Assembly (NCBI GenBank): GCA_015709715.1
Contig: CP054184.1
Coordinates: 3,891,001 to 3,955,000 of the forward strand
Origin: Nitrospira sp.
GTDB taxonomy: Bacteria; Nitrospirota; Nitrospiria; Nitrospirales; Nitrospiraceae
Length of the DNA: 64,000 nucleotides
Direction of reading: 5' to 3'
Both the position numbers and the translations under genes were made by a program. Positions 27,767-36,953 of this stretch are shown here, piece after piece (the stretch's first letter is position 1; each line of letters starts with the position of its first letter). The notes under the pieces are model-generated. The model was not told where the DNA came from. It saw only the letters and a list, made by a program, of their open reading frames with translations, and ran no database searches.

Positions 27767-28121
27767 CCGAATGATCGGCCTGGTCCGCCGGCGCGCCAAG
27801 TGAGGAATCAGGATTCTTGATCACAACTTAAACCTATGGAACGGGCTCGCATTTTTTTAAGCGGTTCACCGAGCCCCAGTCACGACCTAGTGCACTCTAA
27901 TCTCACGGTTCGTAAAGGATAAAGTGCGTGGACCATCCCGTAATTCTAGAGATTGTCCTGATGTTCTAAGTAGTTTCTTGGTCACGGTTTTGGTCACGGT
28001 TCCAGGTCGAATTTGGTCATAAATGGTCGCAACCGAGTCGGAACGGTGATGGCCACTTTCTCTTTATATTTCATGGACTAGCGCGATAAATCGCAGTTAG
28101 TCGCAATTTGGGACTTTCGAA
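27767..28121. other. Right end of the element: no gene, integrase-like remnant
   Basis: No open gene is supported. On the minus strand, the codons around 27978-28060 read SDSVATIYDQIRPGTVTKTV, which ends like the integrase at the left end and may be the eroded 3' end of an older integrase. The 27-bp repeat lies within it, followed by the right attachment repeat. Confidence 0.5.
27978..28004. repeat. 27-bp repeat, right copy
   Basis: It is identical to 22542-22568 and lies 118 bp inside the right attachment repeat, whereas the left copy lies 35 bp inside the left one. The two are in the same orientation, which fits integrase arm sites or a lost second integrase. Confidence 0.7.
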
Positions 28122-28154
28122 TAAGTACATCGCCTGCGATGCCACGGTATTCGC
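28122..28154 (+). repeat. Right attachment site (33-bp direct repeat)
   Basis: Perfect copy of 22475-22507. It is followed directly by the displaced end of the host gene, so this side keeps the ancestral chromosome sequence. Confidence 0.88.
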
Positions 28155-28176
28155 GAGCAGGAAGTCCAACACCTGA
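28123..28176 (+). pseudogene. Displaced 3' end of the 64-residue host gene
   Basis: Reading from the attachment repeat gives K-Y-I-A-C-D-A-T-V-F-A-S-R-K-S-N-T and a stop at 28174-28176. The first eleven residues equal those of the intact gene at the left end. This is the original C-terminus cut off by the insertion. Confidence 0.8.
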
Positions 28177-28200
28177 GCAGAGTGATTGTGCGCCTCGTCG

Positions 28201-29433
28201 TCAGGGGCGGTCCTCGACGGGATTCCATTCATGGTCACGCTCGATCGCCTCGATCAGGCGCTCGAAGATGTCGGGTACTGCGCCGGTGACTCGGCTCCAA
28301 TTCGAGATCATCGGCACGCCCAGCGGATCTTCCAGAAAGGTCTCCGTTGCGATCTTCATACCCTTGAGAAAGACCTCGACAGCCATGCGTTCCTCGTGGC
28401 GGTCGAACTGCAGGCTGTTGATGGCGGCATCGTTTTGATAGCGCGTGATGGCTTCCTGGGCCGCCTGCAGGTAGGTCGCTCTCAGCGTCTTTAAGACGCC
28501 TTCCGACAATACCACCCCTTCACTCGCCAGGTTCCGAAAGAGGGACTTGGTAATGTCCACACACATTTTCTGCAGGCCCTGTTCGGCGTTATCCGCGGAG
28601 AGGCCCTGGTGTTTGTGCTCATACGCATCGGCGATGTCGGCTTGGCAGATGCGCCGGAGCGCGCAGTTTCGATAGATCTCCGACAACACGCCTACTTCGA
28701 GTCCCCAGTCGCCGGGGATGCGGTTGATCCAGGCCAGATCCCGGACCATCGCGAACTCGCCGGCCAAGGGATAGCGGAAGCTGTCCAGGAACGTGAGCAG
28801 GGGATGGGCGCCTGCCACTTGTTGCAGGCTGCGAATGAGCGGCGTCAGGTACAGGCGGGTGACGCGACCGTGTAGACGGTTCGTGACGCGGGCATAGTAC
28901 CCTTTGCAGAATTCGTAACCTAGGTTGGGGTTGACGATCGGATAACAGAGTCGGGCGAGATATTCGCGGTTGTAACTGAGAATGTCGCAGTCATGCAGGG
29001 CGATGACGTTGCTTTGTCCCCGTGCCAGGACATATCCGAAGGCCATCCAACAGCCGCGTCCCTTTCCCTGGAGACCGGTATCGATTTCATGGTCGGCCAA
29101 GAGTTTCAGAATGTCCTGGATGTGGGCGCCGTCGTTCCAAACGATCCGGACCCGTTGCGGCAAGACGGCGAAAAATTGCTTGGCCAGGCGAAACTCCAGC
29201 GCCGACGCCCGATCCAGCGAGATGACGATTTCGTTGACGTAACGAATGTCTTTCAAGACCTGCACGATGTGTTTGAGCGCCGGGTTTTCTAGTTCCGAAT
29301 AGAGGGAGGGGAGGACCAAGGCGAGTGGGTTGGACGCGGCATGTCGTTCGAGTTCCTTTTCCAGCTGATCGAGATTGGAGGCTCCGAGACGGTGAAGCAC
29401 TGTCACGAGTCCGTTTTGATGAAAATCCGACAT
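28201..29433 (-). CDS. Glycosyltransferase resembling glucosyl-3-phosphoglycerate synthase
   Basis: The 410-residue GT-A-fold enzyme shows VIALHDCDILSYNREYLARL (D-x-D-like metal site), PNLGYEFCKGYYARVTNRLH, GRVTRLYLTPLIRSL, and PLAGEFAMVRDLAWINRIPG followed by DWGLEVGVLSEIYRNC. This order is that of GT81 glucosyl-3-phosphoglycerate and mannosyl-3-phosphoglycerate synthases, which start synthesis of compatible solutes. The donor and acceptor are not certain. ATG 29433 follows GGAGG. It lies just beyond the element's right end, in core-like DNA. Confidence 0.75.
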   Translation of the reverse strand: MSDFHQNGLVTVLHRLGASNLDQLEKELERHAASNPLALVLPSLYSELENPALKHIVQVLKDIRYVNEIVISLDRASALEFRLAKQFFAVLPQRVRIVWNDGAHIQDILKLLADHEIDTGLQGKGRGCWMAFGYVLARGQSNVIALHDCDILSYNREYLARLCYPIVNPNLGYEFCKGYYARVTNRLHGRVTRLYLTPLIRSLQQVAGAHPLLTFLDSFRYPLAGEFAMVRDLAWINRIPGDWGLEVGVLSEIYRNCALRRICQADIADAYEHKHQGLSADNAEQGLQKMCVDITKSLFRNLASEGVVLSEGVLKTLRATYLQAAQEAITRYQNDAAINSLQFDRHEERMAVEVFLKGMKIATETFLEDPLGVPMISNWSRVTGAVPDIFERLIEAIERDHEWNPVEDRP

Positions 29434-29566
29434 GCACCCTCCTCACGGGAGAAGTTTCCGATGACCGAATGAATGACAGTTGAAACAAAAACCACGGCGT
29501 CGGCCTTCGAGGACGGAAGACCGTGGGCGCCTGGTTGAGCGTGAATGCGGGTCGGGGAAATCCTGT

Positions 29567-30862
29567 TTATTGAGCCGGAGGCATGGCCTTGCTGGTGACG
29601 ACCGACTTCACGATTTTGGCCCGCTTCACCGACTCCAGGAAACGATCCGGAGGCTCAGGCTTCGGTAACGTCACTTCGACCGAGTACCACCCGGATTTCA
29701 TGGGACCCTTCTTGGTGCCGTTGATTTCTTGAACGAGTTCCTCGATGCTTTTCTCGGTGGTGCCGTCTTGGAATGCCACCCAGAACATGAAGGCTTGGCG
29801 ATCTGCCTCACGCAGGTTGTCTGCCACTGGAGTCGGGACGGCCACGTCTTTCGGAGCCTCCGCCTTCGCGACCACCGGGGCCTTGGCGACTGCATTGCTT
29901 TTTGCGACCTCCAGCGAGGTCAGGGCCAGACGGGCGTGGAGCTCGCGATTCTTGCTCTCCAGCACCGCAACCTGCTTGATCAAGGTCTCGTTGACGGACT
30001 TGACCGATTGCAGGTCTTGGCGGACGAGTTCTCGGTCGGCCTCTACGGCGTTGGCCGCCACTCGCATCCCGTTTTGAATTTCTTCGGCCACATCGGACTT
30101 CACGGCCTGGAGATTGTCCTGGACGGTGACGACCTGGGCCGTCAACTTTTGCTGGGTATGGGAAACCGTGTCGAGTGTGCGCGCGAGCTGTGCGACCCGT
30201 TCTTGCTCGGCGCGGGAGACGGCGAGTGCGGCGGTTTGTGTCTCCACAAGTTGGGCCAACTGCTGGTGCACCCGATCGACCTGCTCCTGCAGCGACTGCC
30301 GCGCGGCCTGCTCCTCTTCGAGCTGGTGAGCGCGATCGTCCCAGCCCATCCAACTCGGCACCCGTTCCGCCAGCAATGCCACGACTCCCACGGCCAGCAC
30401 GAGCTGGGCGAAGGCGGCGGTCATCGTCCACACCGGAGTCAGGCGGGAAGCCTGAGCCGAAGCGCCGGTGTTGAGTCCCATGGCACCGGCCAATCCAGCC
30501 CACCAGTGAGGAGCCGGCTGATACTGCACACGGAGCGATCCGCCGTCAAAATGATTCTGGACCTGGATCGCCAATGTTCCCTTGCCTGCCCGGACAGTCA
30601 GCGTCTTTTGTCCCGCTTCAGGCGCGACGCAGCCGCCGATCAAGACTCCCGCCTCGGTGCGGATCTCGAGGTGCTGGATGCTCCGCTCACGGGCCGTGAA
30701 GGCAAAGGCGGCGTTGGGCTGCGAGCAGTCCAGCCCGCCCACGCGCTCATGGTTGACGAGCACCTGAAGGAAGCTCAGCCGTTCCTCAGCCACGCGACGC
30801 GGCTGGTCGTCCAAGGCTTCAAGCAGATGTTCGCGATAGTCGTTGAGTTCTGGGGCTTCCAT
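29567..30862 (-). CDS. Unknown membrane coiled-coil protein, partner of the upstream regulator
   Basis: The 431-residue protein begins with a soluble segment (MEAPELNDYREHLLEALDDQ) and a beta-rich domain (residues about 60-115). A membrane helix follows at about 146-165 (MTAAFAQLVLAVGVVALLA). A long coiled coil spans about 178-320 (EEEQAARQSLQEQVDRVHQQ and following), then an Ala/Pro linker and a C-terminal globular domain (SGWYSVEVTLPKPEPPDRF). ATG 30862 has GAGGAGG upstream and lies 44 bp inside the upstream gene, so the two are coupled. The layout recalls membrane anti-sigma factors, but no anti-sigma motif is evident. Confidence 0.65.
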   Translation of the reverse strand: MEAPELNDYREHLLEALDDQPRRVAEERLSFLQVLVNHERVGGLDCSQPNAAFAFTARERSIQHLEIRTEAGVLIGGCVAPEAGQKTLTVRAGKGTLAIQVQNHFDGGSLRVQYQPAPHWWAGLAGAMGLNTGASAQASRLTPVWTMTAAFAQLVLAVGVVALLAERVPSWMGWDDRAHQLEEEQAARQSLQEQVDRVHQQLAQLVETQTAALAVSRAEQERVAQLARTLDTVSHTQQKLTAQVVTVQDNLQAVKSDVAEEIQNGMRVAANAVEADRELVRQDLQSVKSVNETLIKQVAVLESKNRELHARLALTSLEVAKSNAVAKAPVVAKAEAPKDVAVPTPVADNLREADRQAFMFWVAFQDGTTEKSIEELVQEINGTKKGPMKSGWYSVEVTLPKPEPPDRFLESVKRAKIVKSVVTSKAMPPAQ

Positions 30863-31751
30863 GGTGCCGTCCTCCTCGATCCCCTCCGAAAAGCGCCAAG
30901 ACGCCGCCCTTCTTCAGCGGATGGATATGGAGATTGACCTGCGGTTTCGACTTACCGCCGACCTCGGTCTGCCGTCGATCTGCGACTTCCATAAAGCAGT
31001 CGCGACATAAGGCCAGGTGCCAGACGCGGTAATCGTGACCGTAGTCATCCTGAAATAATTGTCCCCACTTCTGCTCGGAGAGGCAGGGGTAGTGCTCGGG
31101 CTCGCTCTTGCGATAATGCGACTGAAGGATTGGCATCAGTCGCTCGACTTCATGGTTGAGATGGTCGGGCTTGCTGCGCAGTTGCTCCTCCAACGATGCG
31201 ATGTCCGAACCGCTCAGGCCGGTTTCATTCATTGTCCGTTGCCAGCCGGTTTGGCGCCAGCGCTCGAAGTTTTTATAGACTCGCTGGCTCTCGGCTTGAC
31301 CGAAGCCCAGGAGTTTCACCACGTGTGCTTGGCTAAAGCCGTAAAAATGATAGAACAGTGCGATCAGGGCATCGCGACTCACCACGGCCCGCGAAGCCAG
31401 TCCGTCCAGGAATCGCCCCACCGGCGTCAGAAGTTCCTTGTGGTAGCAGAGCGGGTCCGGCTGACTGAACGACTTGGCAATCAAACTGTCGAGCAGAAAA
31501 AACGGCCGACAGGGCACCTCCGTCCGCCCGAACACGACGAACCGTTCTACGAGTTCATACCCCCACCGCAAGGCCAACTTTTCGTGGGTGATGTCGTCAT
31601 CCCACTGATTGGTTTCCCGAAGGAACCGCTTGGTTTGTCCCGTGGCACGGTCCAGCAGTTCAGGCAGGGATTTTGTGACCAGTTCGTCGAATTCCCGTTC
31701 GGTCGTGACGACGTGGTTCAGTCGCGTGGAGAAGACCTGACCATCTCGCAT
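30819..31751 (-). CDS. Putative regulator with a sigma-region-4-like HTH
   Basis: ATG 31751 (MRDGQVFSTRLNHVV) is preferred to TTG 31769 because GGACGGA lies before it. In the 310-residue protein, residues about 125-175 carry ALIALFYHFYGFSQAHVVKL and LGFGQAESQRVYKNFERWRQ, a pattern like the region 4 helix-turn-helix of ECF sigma factors. The C-terminal 130 residues are unlike sigma factors (SHYRKSEPEHYPCLSEQKWG) and include a Cys pair at ALCRDCFMEVADRR that could bind metal. It overlaps the membrane coiled-coil gene, and the pair may be a regulator and its membrane-bound controller. Confidence 0.55.
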   Translation of the reverse strand: MRDGQVFSTRLNHVVTTEREFDELVTKSLPELLDRATGQTKRFLRETNQWDDDITHEKLALRWGYELVERFVVFGRTEVPCRPFFLLDSLIAKSFSQPDPLCYHKELLTPVGRFLDGLASRAVVSRDALIALFYHFYGFSQAHVVKLLGFGQAESQRVYKNFERWRQTGWQRTMNETGLSGSDIASLEEQLRSKPDHLNHEVERLMPILQSHYRKSEPEHYPCLSEQKWGQLFQDDYGHDYRVWHLALCRDCFMEVADRRQTEVGGKSKPQVNLHIHPLKKGGVLALFGGDRGGRHHGSPRTQRLSRTSA

Positions 31752-31924
31752 AGTTTTTCCGTCCGGCAACTTAAAAAAGATAATGGCCGGATTCGTGCAA
31801 AATTACAATTCGACAAGTCGCTCTATAGAAGACCATATTTGTCTACACGAGGTCAATGGGAGAAGGGCTCGGGAGCCGCGCTGTATCAGGCTGAGACAAC
31901 GTTGCCTATCGCGGCGTAGAGCGT

Positions 31925-33577
31925 TCAGGGACGATCGGTGGAGAGTCCTTTTGCTAACCGTTTGGCTAGGCGCAGCATGGCAGGGGAACGGTCGGCCAGA
32001 TCAAGCAGCACATTGATGACATGGGGTTGGCTAGTATCCGCCAAGGCCTTTGAGAGCGTCTGAACGAACTCCCCATGCGTCGCCACCTGAGACCCTTGCC
32101 CGCCGCCGATCACGTCACAGATTCGCTCATACCGCCATTCATGAATATCGTTGAAGGGGCCTTCGAGAATTTCCCGTTCCGTCGAATAACCGTGGTTATT
32201 GAGCACGATCACCACCGGCGCCTGCCGGTATCGTACGGCTGTGGCCAGTTCCGATCCCGTCATTTGGAAGGCCCCGTCTCCCACCAGCACGATCGGACGC
32301 AGGGATGGATCGGCGAAGCCGGCCCCGATGGCGGCCGGGACCGCAAACCCCATCGATGTGTAGTAGGCGGGCGATAGGAACTCGAACCGCCGATGGACAT
32401 GGAGGTCCACGGAGGCGAACAGGGATTCACCCACATCCGCGATCACCAGCATCTGCTCGTCGAGCACGGTGTCGAGATGGCGAAAGACCCCCTGGAGCGT
32501 AACCGACGCCTCGGCCGGCGGCAGCGGCTCGTCCGGTTTGGCGGGGACGGGCAGGCTGCGGGTTGCAAATGAGGAGAGGGGAGCGGCCGCCAAGCCTCTG
32601 ACGAAATCCTCGAATCGAATCGAGTCGTAGCGATGGTGTTTGATGGCCACCCGATCCGCCGTGGCGTGGATGGTCTGGCCGTCGGAAAAGAGGGCGCTCC
32701 TGGCATCGAGATCTTCCACGTCGGAGAGGATCGAGCCGAGGATCAACAGGCAGTCGGTCTCATTGACGAAAGCCTTCACTTCATCGCGGGCGACGAGCCC
32801 ACTATAGACTCCTACGTAGAGCGGGTGATCCTCACGGATGATGGACTTGCCCAAGAGCGTCGAGGCGATGGGCACGTTCAGCCGCTCCACCAAACGAGTG
32901 AGTTCGTCATGCAGGCCGAACCGTCCCACCTCGGCGCCGGCCAGAATGACCGGCCGCTTGGCTGAGTTCAGCATGGCGCGCACCTCGGCCAGCGCCTCTT
33001 CCAAGGCGGCCCGATCGGTTTGGTCCTCCTGGGTGCCGAGCACCGTCGACGTTTCGACGAGCGGCACATGGACCATGTCACGGGGGACCTCGATGTAGAT
33101 CGGGCGACGGTACCGTAGAAGAGCGGCGAAGGCCCGATCCATTTCCCGCTGGGCCGTGACGGGATCTTCCAGGCTCACGGCCGCGACGGTCATCTTTTCG
33201 AACACTTCCCGCTGGGTCGAAAATTCACGCACCATATGGTGCAGGTAGGGATTCCTCGCACGCTCCGAGAGGCCCGGCGATCCGGTCAGCAAGACGACCG
33301 GCGATCGCTCTGCGTAAGCGCAGGCGATGGCATTAACAGTGTTGAGTCCGCCGACGCAGTAGGTGACACAGAGCGCCCCAATGCCGTTGATGCGGGCATA
33401 TGCATCGGCGGCGAACCCGGCGCAATCTTCCCGCGTGGTGCCGATGTGGCGAATCGGCGACCTCTCCAGCAACTTGTACAGGCCCAAGACGTAGTCACCT
33501 GGGATGCCGAACATGTGACGGACGCCAAGCCGATGGAGTCGGTCCAGAACTGCGGTGCCGATGGTCTGCGTGCTCAT
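31925..33577 (-). CDS. Thiamine-diphosphate-dependent 2-oxoacid decarboxylase (PDC/IPDC type)
   Basis: ATG 33577 (MSTQTIGTAVLDRLHRLGV) follows GGAGG; the longer frame has no site. The 550-residue protein has the three domains of the pyruvate/indolepyruvate decarboxylase family. The catalytic Glu lies in TTREDCAGFAADAYAR, a His pair in YLHHMVREFS, and the ThDP motif is GDGAFQMTGSELATAV through VIVLNNHGYSTE. The His pair fits decarboxylases better than acetolactate synthases. The substrate (pyruvate, indolepyruvate or a branched 2-oxoacid) cannot be fixed from sequence. Confidence 0.85.
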   Translation of the reverse strand: MSTQTIGTAVLDRLHRLGVRHMFGIPGDYVLGLYKLLERSPIRHIGTTREDCAGFAADAYARINGIGALCVTYCVGGLNTVNAIACAYAERSPVVLLTGSPGLSERARNPYLHHMVREFSTQREVFEKMTVAAVSLEDPVTAQREMDRAFAALLRYRRPIYIEVPRDMVHVPLVETSTVLGTQEDQTDRAALEEALAEVRAMLNSAKRPVILAGAEVGRFGLHDELTRLVERLNVPIASTLLGKSIIREDHPLYVGVYSGLVARDEVKAFVNETDCLLILGSILSDVEDLDARSALFSDGQTIHATADRVAIKHHRYDSIRFEDFVRGLAAAPLSSFATRSLPVPAKPDEPLPPAEASVTLQGVFRHLDTVLDEQMLVIADVGESLFASVDLHVHRRFEFLSPAYYTSMGFAVPAAIGAGFADPSLRPIVLVGDGAFQMTGSELATAVRYRQAPVVIVLNNHGYSTEREILEGPFNDIHEWRYERICDVIGGGQGSQVATHGEFVQTLSKALADTSQPHVINVLLDLADRSPAMLRLAKRLAKGLSTDRP

Positions 33578-33757
33578 AGCGCGTGACTCGCCTCCTGAGC
33601 TGCAGCAAACCATAGGTAGTGGGGAAGGTCAAGCATGGGAACGTGGTTCGGCAGCGATTGGGTTGCTTCGCGGCGTGATTTCAGGCACCCTCTGGGACCG
33701 TTGCGGCGCACCCACGTCCGAGAAAGCCGGCCGTCACACCGGATTCACGATACAACC

Positions 33758-34954
33758 ATGATGCACTTGTTGACCGAAGCGACTGCCAAGATCCGTCTGG
33801 CTCCCCTCCGAGGGCGCGCGCGTCCCTCAGGCCACTTGTGGGTGTTTGAAGGCCAGATTGCCGAGGTGCGCGGCAGTGCCGGTGCAGGCGACGTGGTGGA
33901 TGTCTATACACATGAGAAGCGGTTTCTCGGCCGCGGGTTTTACAATCCGCATTCCAAGATCCGGGTTCGACTGCTGTCGTTCCAGGAAGAGCCGATCGAT
34001 GAGGCGTTTTTCGTGTCTCGGCTGCGCGCCGCTGTCGCCTTGCGCCGCATGGTCGCCCCCCGCACGAATGCCTGCCGGCTGGTCTATGGGGAAAGCGATC
34101 TGTTGCCGGGTCTCGTCGTCGACCGGTTTGATGACGTGGCGGTGATGCAGACCTTGGGATACGGCATGGATGTCAGGAAGGATCTCCTGGGAGCCCTGTT
34201 GGTGCGGGAGGCTGGGGTACGACGGGTCTATTTGCGTAACGATGCCAAGAGCCGCACCCTGGAGGGGCTGCCGCTCTTCAAGGGATTTTTGTCTGGGGAG
34301 GGCGACACGGCGGTGCCCATTCATGAAGGGCCGGCGCGGTTCGTCGTCGAGATAGCGGAGGGGCAAAAGACGGGGTGGTTCTGCGACCAGCGGGAGAACC
34401 GGTTGGCGGCGGCGCTCTATGCCAAGCACAAGACGGTGCTCGAAGCCTTTTGCCATACGGGCGCTTTCGGCATTCAGGCCGCCCTCGCCGGCGCGCAGTC
34501 CGTGGAAGGGTTGGATGTGAGCGCGGCGGCGGTGGCCCTTGCCGAGTCCCATGCGATCCGGAACGAGGTAGCAGAACGGTGTCGCTATCGGCAGGCTGAT
34601 GCCTTCGACGAATTGCCCGCGTTGGAGCAGCAGGGGCGGCGCTATGATCTGGTCATTCTCGATCCGCCGGCATTTGCCCGCAGCAAGCAAGCCGTGGCCC
34701 ACGCCTTGGCCGGATATAAACAGGTGAACCTGCGGGGGCTCCGTCTCTTGCGTCCGGGCGGGGTGCTGGTGACCTGCTCTTGCTCACACCCCATCAGCGA
34801 GCAGGACTTCTGGGCCATGGTGCAGGCGGCAGCTCGGGACGCCGGCCGTCCCATTCGATTGCTCGAACAGCGCAGCCAAGGGCCGGACCATCCGGTCTTG
34901 GCTGGCATGCCGGAAACCCGCTACCTCAAGTGTTTGATTGTGCAAACCTTCTGA
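33758..34954 (+). CDS. rlmI: RlmI-like 23S rRNA (cytosine-5) methyltransferase
   Basis: Adjacent ATGs at 33758 and 33761 start the protein (398 residues from the first); the upstream open frame is not supported. An N-terminal PUA domain (RPSGHLWVFEGQIAEVRG) is followed by the SAM fold: VLEAFCHTGAFGIQAALAGA (motif I), YDLVILDPPAFARSK (motif IV, D-P-P) and VLVTCSCSHPISEQDFW with the catalytic Cys. This is the RlmI/YccW family, which methylates C1962 (E. coli numbering) of 23S rRNA. It is divergent from the decarboxylase and 7 bp upstream of the OPT transporter. Confidence 0.88.
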   Translation: MMHLLTEATAKIRLAPLRGRARPSGHLWVFEGQIAEVRGSAGAGDVVDVYTHEKRFLGRGFYNPHSKIRVRLLSFQEEPIDEAFFVSRLRAAVALRRMVAPRTNACRLVYGESDLLPGLVVDRFDDVAVMQTLGYGMDVRKDLLGALLVREAGVRRVYLRNDAKSRTLEGLPLFKGFLSGEGDTAVPIHEGPARFVVEIAEGQKTGWFCDQRENRLAAALYAKHKTVLEAFCHTGAFGIQAALAGAQSVEGLDVSAAAVALAESHAIRNEVAERCRYRQADAFDELPALEQQGRRYDLVILDPPAFARSKQAVAHALAGYKQVNLRGLRLLRPGGVLVTCSCSHPISEQDFWAMVQAAARDAGRPIRLLEQRSQGPDHPVLAGMPETRYLKCLIVQTF

Positions 34955-34961
34955 GTACGCC

Positions 34962-36941
34962 ATGCGCGACCGCCTCGGTTCTGAGACCCCTTCCGATCGG
35001 CCCCTCGTTCCTGCCTCGGTGACATTGCCGGAAATCACTCCGAAGGCGGTGGTGTTGTCCATCGTGTTGGCGGCCTTGTTGGCCGGAGCCAATGCCTACC
35101 TGGGGCTGTTTGCCGGCATGACTGTGTCCGCGTCGATTCCTGCGGCGGTCATTTCCATGGCCGTGCTGCGCCTGTTCCCCCGGTCCAACATTCTCGAGAA
35201 CAACATCGTCCAGACCGCCGCGTCATCGGGAGAGGCGCTGGCGGCGGGCGTCATTTTCACCATTCCCGGCCTCTTGCTGATCGGGCACTGGGCAGCGTTC
35301 GATTTTTGGTACACCGTGATCGTCTCGCTGGTCGGCGGAGTCCTCGGAGTCCTGTTTACGATCCCGCTTCGACGGGCCTTGATTGTCCATGCCAGACTTC
35401 GTTTTCCCGAAGGCGTTGCGACGGCGGAGGTGTTGAAGGTCGGCGCAGGCGCGGAAGAGGGAGCCGGCGGCCGTTTGCGAACGTTGTTGGGTGCGGCTGC
35501 CATCGGAGGCGGCTTCAAGTTTGCCGAGGGAGGCCTCAAGCTCTGGAGTGAGTCGTTGGAGGGCGTCCTGCAGTTGGGCCGCTCGACCCTCTACGGAGGC
35601 GTGAATCTCTCGCCAGCCTTGTTGGCGGTGGGCTACATCATTGGACTCAAGACAGCCGTGGTCGTATTTTTCGGCGGGGCTTTGGGGTGGCTGGTGCTCC
35701 TTCCGCTGTTCCAGGCTCTCGGTGACCAACCGAATGCCGTCAGCGGCATGACCGCGGCCAAGGCGACCTGGAGTGGACAGATTCGGTACCTCGGTATCGG
35801 AGCTATGTTGATCGGTGGGCTGTGGACGTTGGTCCAGGTGCGAGGGCCGATCCGAGAGAGTCTTCGCCAGCTCGCCGCATTGTACGATGCACGTCAGAGA
35901 TCACGGGCCGCGGTCATCCTCCGGACTGAGCAAGATGCCGGGGTGGGTTGGCTGATCACGTTGGCGTTTCTCTCCTTGGTGCCGATGGGGTGGCTGTATC
36001 AAGACCTGCTGGGACACAACATTTTAGCGGGCATCGGGTTGACGTTCCTGATGGCGTTGGCTGCCTTTCTCTTTTCGGCCGTTGCAGGGTATATGGCAGG
36101 GCTTGTGGGAAGTTCGAGTAACCCAGTCTCCGGCGTCACGATTGCCACGATCATGTTGGCCTCTCTCCTCCTGCTGGCCATGTTGGGGCAGGGGAATCCT
36201 GCCGGTCCGGCTGCAGCCCTTCTGGTGGGCGCCGTTGTATGTTGTGCTGCTGCCATGGGAGGAGACAATCTGCAGGATTTGAAGACCGGCTATGTGCTGG
36301 GGGCGACTCCTTGGAAGCAGCAGATCATGCAAGTCATCGGCGTGGCCACCGGCGCGGTCGTGATTGTGCCCGTGTTGTCGTTGCTGGAGGCCAAATATGG
36401 GATCGGAGAGGTGACGGTGGTCCATCCGCATCCGCTGACGGCACCTCAGGCCACCTTGATGGCAAACCTTGCCAAGGGGGTGTTCGGTGGGTCGCTGCCT
36501 TGGCACCTGGTCGGAGTAGGAGTCCTGCTTGGCGTGGGCATCATTGCGCTGGATACGAGGCAGGCACGAGAGCCGAATCGAATGCGGTTCCCGGTCCTCG
36601 CCGTGGCCTTAGGCCTCTATCTGCCGTTGAAATTATCGGCGGCCATTCTCTTGGGCGGACTTTTGGCCGAGCCTGTGCGACGCGAAGGAGCCGCGCCTAG
36701 ACCCAGTACGGAAGATCGTGGCCTATTGTTCGCGGCAGGGTTGGTGACCGGTGAGGCGCTCGTGGGAATTCTTCTGGCGCTTCCAGTGGCGCTCAGTTCG
36801 GTGTGGCCTTCATTATCGGGAGACCCCTTTCAGCTGTTCGCCGAGGCTCCGTTCGGAGGGTGGCCAGGACTGGGCGCGTTAATCGTCGTAGGTTATGTCC
36901 TTACCAAGGCTGTTCGCATGGGTACGACTCACTCAGCGTAG
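34962..36941 (+). CDS. OPT-family oligopeptide/metal-chelate transporter
   Basis: The 659-residue protein has about 15 membrane segments. Family motifs include LAALLAGANAYLGLFAGMTV, NILENNIVQTAASSGEALAA and FPEGVATAEVLKVG near the N-terminus, with GSSSNPVSGVTIATIM in the second half. These match the OPT superfamily's bacterial branch (EspB/YSL-like), which moves peptides or metal chelates with protons. ATG 34962 is preferred to the upstream frame that overlaps rlmI. Substrate unknown. Confidence 0.88.
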   Translation: MRDRLGSETPSDRPLVPASVTLPEITPKAVVLSIVLAALLAGANAYLGLFAGMTVSASIPAAVISMAVLRLFPRSNILENNIVQTAASSGEALAAGVIFTIPGLLLIGHWAAFDFWYTVIVSLVGGVLGVLFTIPLRRALIVHARLRFPEGVATAEVLKVGAGAEEGAGGRLRTLLGAAAIGGGFKFAEGGLKLWSESLEGVLQLGRSTLYGGVNLSPALLAVGYIIGLKTAVVVFFGGALGWLVLLPLFQALGDQPNAVSGMTAAKATWSGQIRYLGIGAMLIGGLWTLVQVRGPIRESLRQLAALYDARQRSRAAVILRTEQDAGVGWLITLAFLSLVPMGWLYQDLLGHNILAGIGLTFLMALAAFLFSAVAGYMAGLVGSSSNPVSGVTIATIMLASLLLLAMLGQGNPAGPAAALLVGAVVCCAAAMGGDNLQDLKTGYVLGATPWKQQIMQVIGVATGAVVIVPVLSLLEAKYGIGEVTVVHPHPLTAPQATLMANLAKGVFGGSLPWHLVGVGVLLGVGIIALDTRQAREPNRMRFPVLAVALGLYLPLKLSAAILLGGLLAEPVRREGAAPRPSTEDRGLLFAAGLVTGEALVGILLALPVALSSVWPSLSGDPFQLFAEAPFGGWPGLGALIVVGYVLTKAVRMGTTHSA

Positions 36942-36953
36942 GTCTGAAACCGG

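Larger units (their letters stand above)
22475..28154. mobile_element. 5.7-kb integrative element
   Basis: The element lies between two perfect 33-bp direct repeats (22475-22507 and 28122-28154). Content in order: tyrosine integrase and CGNR-like gene on the minus strand; divergent excisionase-like HTH gene, Rep-like gene and Cys-rich gene on the plus strand; GC-rich hairpins; then two cargo genes. It carries no recognisable conjugation or capsid genes. The layout is that of a small integrative, possibly replicating, element using the 3' end of a protein gene as its target. Confidence 0.85.

Noticed and set aside
31783-31924. A short plus-strand gene between the regulator and decarboxylase
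   Set aside because: It runs on into the antisense of the decarboxylase and has no motif; the gap is more likely a promoter region.
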